This document shows positions 54,701 to 63,046 of a stretch of DNA of 64,000 nucleotides, piece by piece; position 1 is the first letter of the stretch, and every line of letters begins with the position of its first letter. The stretch is taken from contig CM056743.1 in assembly GCA_029851415.1 (NCBI GenBank), forward strand, positions 90,246,501 through 90,310,500, given 5' to 3'. The stretch comes from Eretmocerus hayati (Eukaryota > Arthropoda > Insecta > Hymenoptera > Aphelinidae). The position numbers were made by a program, and so were the translations under genes. The notes beneath the pieces were generated by a model that ran no database searches, was not told the DNA's origin, and saw only the letters and a list, made by a program, of their open reading frames with translations.

Positions 54701-56370
54701 AAAGCTTGATGTGAAATGAAGGAGGTAACAGAATGCTGGATAAGCAGGCGTCATTGAGCCGTATAACCAATATCAGAGTAGTTCGCAAAGAGAGATGAAT
54801 GTCGACACGAATGATCCGAAGCTCATCTGCGGTAAAGAAGAGATACGGAGGTATCTCCACATCGGTGACAGAAAGACCTTCGCACACCCCGGGACTGTAC
54901 AGGGCTGATTGTGAAACGAACAGAGTAACGAGAATAAGAGATGTGAGTCTTCTTGTACTCCCTATATAGATTCTTGGACCTATCCCGCGTCTCGGTCACG
55001 AACCTCAAGCATTAGCCTCACTTACTGTTCCATTCAGTTCTTAGGTTCCTACTTCGACATGTGAAGTCACTGTCGCGTTCCCCTCGTGGAAGGGAAGATC
55101 ACAGGAGGGGTTACAAGTGGACAGGAACGATTTCATGGTCATCTCCGGTACTTTCGGCATATAAGGGAACTCCTCCATCGCCGACACAACGAACAAGCCG
55201 AGAAATTGGGCTGTACAAAGCTTAATTTGAAATGATTGAGGGAACAGAATGCCAGATGTGCAGGTGTCATTGAGGTGTATAACCAATATCAGAGAAGTTC
55301 ACAAGAAGAGATGAACGTCCACACGAATGATTCGAAGCTCATCTGTGGTAAACAAGCCATACTGAGGTATCTCCACATCTGTGGAAGAAAGACCTTTGCA
55401 GACCCCGGGACTGTACAGGGCTGATTGTGCAACGAACAGAGTAACGAGACTGGAAGTTGTGAGTCTTCCCGTACTCCCGATATAGATTCTTGGACCTATC
55501 TCTCGTCTCAGCCACGAACTTCAAGCGTTAGCCTCACTTACTGTTCCATATGTTCGTTATTCCCTACTCCAGCATAAGGTGTCATTGGGTTAATCCTCTG
55601 ACAGTAGGAAAAATGTCCGAAGAAGAAACCAACCGACACGAACGATCCCATGGTTATCGGCGGTGCTGGAGGCATACAGGAGGACTCCCATGCTGGGGTT
55701 CACAAGAATCCGGTACAGTACGGAGCTTCATAGGGAACAAATAAAGTAACGGAACGACAGATGTGGCGGGGTCATTGAATCGTATACCCCATATGAGACA
55801 AGTTCCCGAAACAAGATACAAGCTGACACGAATGACTCGGTGCTCTCCTGTGGTCGAGGAAACACACAGGGGTCCTTGCACATCCGTGACAAAACGGACT
55901 TCGCAGAGCTCCAGGGGGTACAAGGCTCATTGCAGATTGAACCGGGTCACGAAAACGGGAGATAAGAGTCTTTTTTGACTTCTTATACGGGTTATGCGGG
56001 CCTATATCTCTCCTCGGTCACGAACTTCGAGCATCAGCCTCACTTACTGTTCCATTCAGTTGTTAAGTCTCTACTCCGACATATCGTGTCACCGTCGCGT
56101 TTCCCTCATAGGGGAAAGATCACAGAAGAGGATACAAGTCGACACGAACGATTGGATGATCATCTGCGGTATTTTTGGAATACAAGGGAACTTCTTCATC
56201 GCCGAAACAACGAACTAGCCGAGACTCCGAGGCAGTACAAACATCGATGTGGAATGAACGAGGTAATAGAATGCCAGATGTGCAGGCGTCATCAAGCCGT
56301 ATAACCCATATCAGAGGTGTTCACAAAAAAAATGAAAGTCGACACGATCGATTCGAAGCTCATTAGCGTC

Positions 56371-57737
56371 AAAGAAGACATTTGTGGTATAAAAATACTC
56401 ACCTTGAAAGAAGGTAATACCTGTCCCCTCGGAAATCTCTTACTTTTTTCCAGTTTTCCCACGCTCGGAATTCGACGAGAAGACGAATTCGAGTTAGATG
56501 ATAATAAGTACTTGTCTTCTCGTTGTTCAGCCCAAATCGCAAGAGAATCGTATAAAAGTGCGAATATTTCTCAGCGTGCGCGGTGACAGCATCGCCTTCC
56601 CTGCTGGAAATAATTTCGTGGGACCTAGCCCTGGGAAAATTGTTAATCTTGATATTCGCGAAATTTGGCTTCGGAGACGTGCAACATACAAATTTCGACC
56701 ATTACTCCTCCGAAAATGATCGAATTTGGTCAAAATTTGTAGGCTGCATATTGAATTATTTTCAGCAGGGTTAAATATAATCTTCCCGAATCCGAGGTGC
56801 GGAAATTAAATTTCGTTTTATAGAACATAAAATAACTTTGTTTGAGACTCTTTAACGTCAAAAAGATGCTGAGGACATCACTGCTTCATGTTTCTCTATT
56901 AGAGGTAGTTATCTTGATCTTGATAAGAAGAAATGATTGTACTAATTGTAAGTGGAAAAATATTGATTTCTCAAAAAGTCCAGTTGTAATAGACTATCTG
57001 CTAGTCATGCTTGCCACTCTGAATCAATTGAATTGTGTTTGAAACTTGACTTCCAGTGTAACTAACAGTGATTGGAGACCTAATTTTGCAGCTGAGAAAT
57101 GAAAGGTTTCCAGGCATTGTTCGCCAACAGCAGTTTGAACATATAGTACAGGCTATCTATTTTCTTAGACCTGTATTATGAGCAGTAATAATGGAAATAC
57201 TGATATCATTTGCCTCAAGATATTATATTTTATTCAATAAAAATGATTCATCTCTTCTGATCAGAATAAATCACATTCATACTATCGGTAGCACTAACAA
57301 TGAGTCCAGTAAACCAGTTACGAACATTTCATAAATTATCCTTTGAAATAATCATTTTTCTTACCTAAGAGCGCACAATTCCAATAGTAATAGTGCTTTG
57401 TTTCATATCTGATGAAGATAAGATTCAGAATATGATGAGAGTACCTAAATTTCATTTCAACATTTATTCATTATATGCACGAATAAGGTCATGAATTGAT
57501 TACATATTCATTAACAATCAAAAGACTCAACAAGTATGTTAATGATGATTCAAATGTTTTTCTTGAAAGAAAGACCCATCAAAAGGGTTCATGGTTAAAT
57601 AGGATCATCATTCAACGTATCTCACTGCAGAAATGACAGAGAACTTCAGAAAATCATTTTCTAGTTAACAACACATGAGCATAGGTACATTGTCAATCAT
57701 AGATGCAAACACAGTATGGAGTATCTAAAGTCAAACA
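56371..57737. other. AT-rich non-coding stretch
   Basis: About 1.4 kb between the satellite and the ankyrin gene. No repeat or coding pattern. It includes the 3' flank of the ankyrin gene with AATAAA-like signals on the minus strand. Confidence 0.45.
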
Positions 57738-59080
57738 TTAAGTATGATCATGGTAACCCATAGCAAAGTGGAGGGGGGTTTTGCCCTCATCATTGACTGC
57801 AGATACTGAGGCTCCGTTCTCTATGAGTAAGTTCGCAATTGCAGTGGCCTTCATTCCAGGATTAATCGAAAGATGAAGAGGGGTGTTCCCACCTTCAGTG
57901 ACTGACAATACTGATGCACCATTTTCTATAAGGAACTTCACAATCTCATAGTTTGAGTCATTATCGTCATAGATGATTGCAAGGTGCAGCGGGGTTGGAC
58001 CCTCGTCATCTCCATCCATAAGTGAGTCGACATCTGCACCACTGCATACCAGATCTTTTGCTAATTCAATATTTCCAAAAATGACAGCTATATCAAAGAG
58101 ACTGAGTCCATCTGGAGCAACAAAATTTTCTAACACTGACGGGCGTGCACCAAGGCTCATGGGACCTCTAAGACTTGACAAGGCTGGACCTACTGGATCC
58201 AATGACAAGTGGAGAGGAGTGTATCCTCTGCTGTCTCTGGCGAACATGTCTGCTCCCAATTTGATCAAAATCTCTATCAGCTCTGAATTATATTGAAGTT
58301 CCACAGCAAAATGCAGTGGAGTAAAATGATGGAAATTGGAGCCAGGCTTGATGATTTTCTTGTTTATGTCGATTTTATGGTTGGAAACAAGGCCTCTTAT
58401 CTTGGTTGCACAGTCATCACTTTTGAGGAGATGTAATCTAGTGAATCCAAAGTCGTTGAATTCAGAGTCCTTGTGGATTAGATGACATGACAAAATGTCA
58501 CGCGTTATATCTATGAATATCTCAGCGCGGCTGGCTTGAGCCACTGCCAGAGCTATATCGGATGCAGTATAGTTCAATTTATCTTTGAGAGAATAAGTGG
58601 CTCCATGACTGACTATAGTAAAGAGATATTGTTGACCCTCCCAAATGCTGCAGCAAAGTGAAGTGTGGAAAATCCAGGCCAGAGTTCAGAGTCAAGATTG
58701 GTAACTTTGTTCACATTTTCTCCAATATCAATAAAGTGTTTGATAGAATTGATTCCGATATCTCCTGAACAAGTGCATGCAATATGAAAATATGACGAAC
58801 CATTGCAGTCGATTGGGTTGGCTCGATTATGAAGATAATGTGACATCATTATATCAACATCAACAACACACATTAGGTTATTTTCAAGAGCATAATGAAG
58901 AGGTGTTTGACCACGATCATTCTGTAATGTGTAAACAGCTCCCCCCTGCACAAGTTGCAGTGCAATTGGAATATCTCGTTGTTTCACTGCCACATACAGC
59001 AATGAGTCTCTCAGCCTAGTTTCAGGAGGATGGATTGCCTGACTTTGGTCTTTGTCCTCTGCCATCACTATGAAATTCAA
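57738..59080 (-). pseudogene. Ankyrin-repeat protein gene, one frameshift
   Basis: Reading from 59080 (or the second Met, MAEDKDQ, at 59065), the N-terminal frame gives ankyrin units with DRGQTPLHYALENN and FSTLHFAAAFGRVNN and stops at 58613. The following frame is open from about 58,640 and continues with SHGATYSLKDKLNYTASDIA, then TPLHFAVELQYN, RGYTPLHLSLD, PTPLHLAI, GNTPLHLSI and GKTPLHFAMG, ending TAA at 57738-57740. Together they give about 445 residues of eight to ten ankyrin units, so a one-base change at about 58,620-58,640 is likely. Ankyrin repeats bind proteins. There is no signal peptide, membrane segment or PRANC-like domain. It may be a host gene, a transferred gene or a pseudogene; the frameshift could also be a sequence error. 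Confidence 0.7.
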
Positions 59081-59426
59081 TGGATAGTACGGATATTAGT
59101 GATTTTTTCAAGATGGAAATTGTTTACACCCAATATCCTAGATCTTCCCCTTAACGAATTGACTCTGATTTACCCGATATTATTCAGTACTCGTGAAACA
59201 ATATTAGGAAGAAAACCAATGTATGTCAAATTGACATAGGGAGGGTAGAGAGAAATTGACAGTATGAACTACGTGAATATTTGACTTAAATGTGCTATAT
59301 GGGAAAAGGTTTAAGGAGTAGACTGTAGCGCCACTGGTGGCGCCCGTGCACCGCCATATTGGCAGAGTTGGGGAAATCGTTCCACACCAGAGACACGGGT
59401 GTGTGGCTTGGAGTGAGCAGACCTTT
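59081..59426. other. Upstream flank of the ankyrin gene
   Basis: A near-palindrome GCGCCAC-TG-GTGGCGC lies at about 59,329-59,344. No coding. Confidence 0.45.
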
Positions 59427-59535
59427 CTTTTATAGCCGCCGCGGCTTTAATGGAGCACATTGCGGCCATCTACGTGGCCTTGACGGCCGCGTAGATCGCC
59501 CGCAATGGGCTACATTGAAGCCGGGCGACTATAAA
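59427..59535. mobile_element. Fold-back MITE, 109 bp
   Basis: TTTTATAGCCGCCGCGGCTT mirrors AAGCCGGGCGACTATAAAA, with arms of about 52 bp. GC-rich stem. Confidence 0.75.
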
Positions 59536-59639
59536 AACGCGTATGCACTTCGTTGCGTAATCTAGTATTATGACCGTATTCTCAATTCAAGCGGAGCCCG
59601 ATGATCGTCACTTCGACCGTATACTCAAGGTGATGAGTA

Positions 59640-59680
59640 GAGACCCTATGAGTAGAGACCCTAGGGTCTCTAGTGATGAG
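59640..59680. repeat. Short tandem repeat with an 18-bp palindrome
   Basis: GATGAGTAGAGACCCTA is repeated, and AGAGACCCTAGGGTCTCT is a perfect palindrome. Confidence 0.7.
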
Positions 59681-60366
59681 CTTTAGTTACGCCGTGGACA
59701 CTAGGGAAAAAAAAGTCCGAGGAAAAATCTGAAAAAATTCGCCCTAAGTAAGTCGCATTTTGTCAACCTAATGCCGTTGTCGAAAATGTTTGCTCACCCT
59801 GCAATATAAATAAACATTCGAGTTATACCACCTAGTATTGCCCATTTCTCTGCATAGAAAGCCGATACGAGGACAAAAACATTTGCTCATCGTTGCTTTT
59901 ACCTCACTTGTATTTGCTCAGCCCTCAGAATTGGATGAATCATCATCAATTCTGAATAAACAATCAAAAACACTTTTTCCAACCCCTAGTACTGTACAAA
60001 GCGCAGTGCGCATGTGCCCCGCATGCCATATGCGCACTGCGCATTGTACAGTACTTGGGGTTGGAAAGTGTTTTTGATTGTTTATTCGAAATTGATGATG
60101 ATTCATCCAATTCTGAGGGCTGAGCAAATACAAGTGAGGTAAAAGCAACGATGAGCAAATGTTTTTGTCCTCGTATCAGTTTTCTATACGGAGAAATGGG
60201 CAATACTAGGTGGTATAACTCGAATGTTTATTTATAAAAAATTGGAGGGTGTGCAAACATCTTTTACAACCGCATTAGGTTGACAAAATGCGGTTTACTT
60301 GGGGCAAATTTTTTCAGATTTTTCCTCGGACTTTTTTTCCCCCAGTTTCCACGGGGTAAAGCTTAA
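59681..60366. mobile_element. Fold-back element, about 680 bp
   Basis: Arms of about 320 bp (59681-60018 and 60038-60366) include GTCCGAGGAAAAATCTGAAAA and GGACAAAAACATTTGCTCAT with their complements. The centre is rich in TGCGCA-type palindromes. No ORF is supported; the ORFs across the arms are mirror copies. Confidence 0.85.
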
Positions 60367-60725
60367 GGTTTATTCGATTATCCAGTTCGGGGCGCACTGG
60401 GGCGCTCCAGAGCGCTCTGGAGCGCCCCAGTGCGACCCAAATCGAACGAACGTTCGGACAGTTCACACCAGTGCGCTCTGGGTCGCCTCAGAAATATTTC
60501 AAGCTGTTCCTATGGTTATGCATGTGTGATAGGTGGCGCTCCGACAGATTCTTCACCTCAGCATACACGCATAACCATAGGAACGGCTTGAAATATTTCG
60601 GAGCCGCCCCAGAGCGCACTGGTGCGAACTGTCCGAACGTTCGTTCGATTTGGGTCGCACTGGGGCGCTCCAGAGCGCTCTGGAGCGCCCCAGTGCGCCC
60701 CGAACTGCATAATCGAATAAACCTT
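60365..60725. mobile_element. Fold-back element with nested perfect palindromes, 361 bp
   Basis: The ends AAGGTTTATTCGATTAT and ATAATCGAATAAACCTT mirror each other, with arms of about 165 bp. Each arm contains the same 42-bp perfect palindrome (60393-60434 and 60656-60697), built around CCAGAGCGCTCTGG. GAACGAACGTTCGGACAG also mirrors. It directly abuts the previous fold-back. Confidence 0.9.
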
Positions 60726-60837
60726 TTGTTCGTTTCCGTTTGTGGCCATCAGTGATCATAACATTAGATACTTAAGCTTTGGAAATAAGTAGAGACGGCG
60801 AATATCAAAGTTCAAATGTTCAAATATTCAAGTTTAA

Positions 60838-61377
60838 ATGATACGACCAGAACTAACTCGTGTGATGGAGATGTTGAAAAATGTTTGCTTCCGGGGCGAG
60901 GAGATTAATGCAACCATCAGGTTGTACATCGAGAGTCGTTATCGGTACTTCAGGTTTGATACTGTCATAGACATGTACATGTACTTAGCACAAGATGCGA
61001 AAGCTCTTCGCAAATTGCTTCATGGTATAAGATCTAGGACTGCAATCGAAACCATGGAGATAGGAATGAAAATGGAAAATTTCGATGTATTCACTTGTGC
61101 ATACAAAGCTTGTGTTGAGACAGGCAAGAACGGAATCATGCTCCACATGCTCCATCAGTATACCATAATTATCAGAAGATTGATTCATATCCTCAGAAAT
61201 CAGTACATGAGAATAGAGGATCAAAGAGCGATGCGGAACTTGGAAATTTTCAAAGATCAATTTTTGTATATGAATTCTCATCTAGTTGGTCTAATTTCTT
61301 CTGATCCATGTGGAATCAATTGTCATTTTAATAATTCACTCTTTCTACTTACAGGCAAACCCTTGAAGAGATGCTGA
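60838..61377 (+). CDS. Hypothetical protein, 179 aa
   Basis: ATG 60838 has A at -3 (tttaaATGa). The predicted protein is basic and helical, rich in Met, Ile, Arg and Tyr, with no signal peptide, zinc site or catalytic motif that I recognise. The C-terminus reads through TTTCTACTTACAGGC, a good 3' splice acceptor at about 61,354, so the true gene could have an intron or use this as a later exon. An isolated ORF this long in AT-rich DNA is more than usual, but it lies between repeats with no partner. Function unknown. Confidence 0.4.
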   Translation: MIRPELTRVMEMLKNVCFRGEEINATIRLYIESRYRYFRFDTVIDMYMYLAQDAKALRKLLHGIRSRTAIETMEIGMKMENFDVFTCAYKACVETGKNGIMLHMLHQYTIIIRRLIHILRNQYMRIEDQRAMRNLEIFKDQFLYMNSHLVGLISSDPCGINCHFNNSLFLLTGKPLKRC

Positions 61378-61900
61378 AATATTTTTAAAATTGAATCATG
61401 CCTTGCTCTGATAATTTTCTCATTTGTTGAATATTTTTTGATACTAAATATGATCATCAGTGGCGAAGGCAATTCCCTTTCTTATCCAATCGTAGCGATT
61501 AATCTTAGCATGTTTCATCCCTGCAGCACCCAAGACTGCCCATACCAAAATCCTGAGCTTGAGAAACCCAGTTCATCAAATCTGGAGTCAATGCAGAAGT
61601 TGCATGATTCAAAATTGAAATATCTATTGATTCAATCAGTGATTTCTATCATTGTTTGTGAAATTTGCATTTAGTCCTCTCCAGGATTTGGTGAAGGGCT
61701 TGTCAGGAGATTTTCATTAGTTGGAGCTCTTGTTGATCCTGAGGTTACTCACTGAGTTCTATGAAATTCAAAAAAGGAGAAATATTGAAATATCAACAAT
61801 CTTGGGAATCATTGTTAAAAATTGGCTCCAGATGGACAAAAACAGGTTAAATGAAACCAAATTCATAGATCATAAATCGCTGACCTAGGATCCATATTTG
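61378..61900. other. Non-coding stretch
   Basis: A 78-codon ORF (61438-61674) shows no features. Nothing else seen. Confidence 0.4.
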
Positions 61901-62314
61901 AGAATGAGTGGAAAGAAATATAGCGTCCCAGAAATTGGAAATATATATGAAAAAAATCCAGGAACGCTTTATATATGATATATGACTGATACTTCCATTT
62001 TCTGGGATATATATTTGAGAGAAATATATAATCCCGGAAATAGAGAATATATATTAAAAAAGGCCGAGAACGCTCGAAATATTATATTTAACCATATATT
62101 GCCAAATTCTGGGACGAAATATATATATTTAAGAAATATATTTTCGTATATTTATTTCGTCCCGGAAATTGAGAATATAGCAAATATTTTCAAATACTGG
62201 GACGTCCTGGAAAATGATAATATTCAAGGAAGTCTTCTGGGACGTCCCGGAAATTAGAAAAAATCCCAGAAATTGGAAAAGTATCGCACGAAATATCCCG
62301 GAATCTGAAGCTAT

Positions 62315-62318
<4 letters not shown>
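61901..62318 (-). repeat. GGGACGTCCC repeat family, right copy (inverted)
   Basis: Multiple CCCGGAAAT/CTGGGAC motifs, GGGACGTCCC at 62239-62248 and a GGGACGTCCT variant at 62199-62208. It ends GAATCTGAAGCTATACAAA, the complement of the left-copy end at about 38,103-38,124. Confidence 0.7.
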
Positions 62319-62350
<32 letters not shown>

Positions 62351-62458
62351 TATATATGATAATATATTATATATAGTATCTGATTTAAACTATTATATTT
62401 ATATATATATACTATATATGTCATAATATACTTATGATATATATATATACGTAGATTT
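62319..62458. repeat. (AT)n microsatellite and AT-rich tract
   Basis: About 13 TA units at 62,320-62,346, then TATATA-rich sequence up to the stop of the next gene. Confidence 0.9.
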
Positions 62459-62971
62459 TCAAGTTTCCAACTCCATAGCTTCGTATGACGTGACCATATG
62501 TTTCTTCAGAAGTTTCTTCATGAGCTCAAAATTGTGAGCTGCGCAAACTGGCCTGCGAGACTTGGTATGATGTGGACATACTGTCACATGTTTTTGATTG
62601 TATAGCGCATCCAAACCAAGGTAGCCAGATTCTGTCATATCTCTCACATTGAACCCAAAACGCCTCAACCACTGTTGATTGATTGATCCTTTGACAATCA
62701 CTTCTTCAGCGTCCTGCAGAGCTTCTCGAAGGATGCTACCAATCTGAGTGAAAGGAATATCACCTGAATACCATGGGATCCCATGATGCTGATGTTTGAG
62801 CCATAGATTTTGTTGGACATATTTTTGAGATAGTCTTTTTAGTGGAAAAGGTTCTTTGAAAAGAAAGACTAATGGTTTTGAATTATCATTAAGAGCAGAT
62901 ATGGCCAACTCTTTCAACAGGTAGTCGTTGACAGGCTGTTTAAAATCTTGCAGGTCCACGACATAGGCCAT
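62459..62971 (-). CDS. Conserved unknown protein next to the capsid-fold gene, 170 aa
   Basis: The frame from ATG 62971 to TAG 62459-62461 is intact. It begins MAYVVDLQDFKQPVND, then LLKELAI, a WLKHQHHGIPWYSG block and a C-terminal C-H-C-N arrangement (VCPHHTKSRRPVCAAHN). From general knowledge, proteins of this pattern are common and unnamed in insect genomes, often beside double jelly-roll proteins; I cannot check this here. The fold may be RNase H/exonuclease-like because of the early Asp strand and the KELA motif, but that is speculation. It lies 75 bases downstream of the jelly-roll ORF on the same strand, so the two may share a transcript or element. Confidence 0.6.
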   Translation of the reverse strand: MAYVVDLQDFKQPVNDYLLKELAISALNDNSKPLVFLFKEPFPLKRLSQKYVQQNLWLKHQHHGIPWYSGDIPFTQIGSILREALQDAEEVIVKGSINQQWLRRFGFNVRDMTESGYLGLDALYNQKHVTVCPHHTKSRRPVCAAHNFELMKKLLKKHMVTSYEAMELET

Positions 62972-63046
62972 GTTGAGCGCAAATGAGATCTAACTGATCC
63001 AACTATCGTTTATATGCGGAGTGAACTGTACAGGCGAATGAAGCCT

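Larger units (their letters stand above)
41629..56370 (+). repeat. Complex satellite, about 28.6 monomers of about 516 bp
   Basis: GCATTAGCC or a variant recurs 29 times from 41641 to 56031. Most spacings are 514-517; shorter monomers of 504 bp (from 43703, 48328, 52448), 506 bp (from 55525) and 509 bp (from 44207, 52952) are specific subtypes. Each monomer holds two related halves, each with GTCGACACGAATGATTCGA, about 202 and 314 bases apart. All ORFs (up to 184 codons) are broken by stops and repeat with the monomer, so I regard them as non-coding. The flanks show sharp loss of similarity at both ends. Confidence 0.95.

Noticed and set aside
41629..56370. Dozens of 60-184-codon ORFs on both strands
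   Set aside because: They recur with the satellite monomer in several frames and overlap antisense to each other. None shows a domain, and all are broken by stops at monomer variants.
57738..59080. Bacterial (Wolbachia-type) insertion
   Set aside because: No flanking bacterial genes, promoter or codon shift can be seen; ankyrin repeats alone do not show origin.
59838..60203. ORFs of 76-79 codons in the fold-back at 59.7-60.4 kb
   Set aside because: Near-identical ORFs appear in both arms because the arms are inverted copies; no domain.
38104..62318. Complete 24-kb Polinton
   Set aside because: No polymerase, integrase, ATPase or protease lies between the inverted repeats, and most of the interval is satellite.
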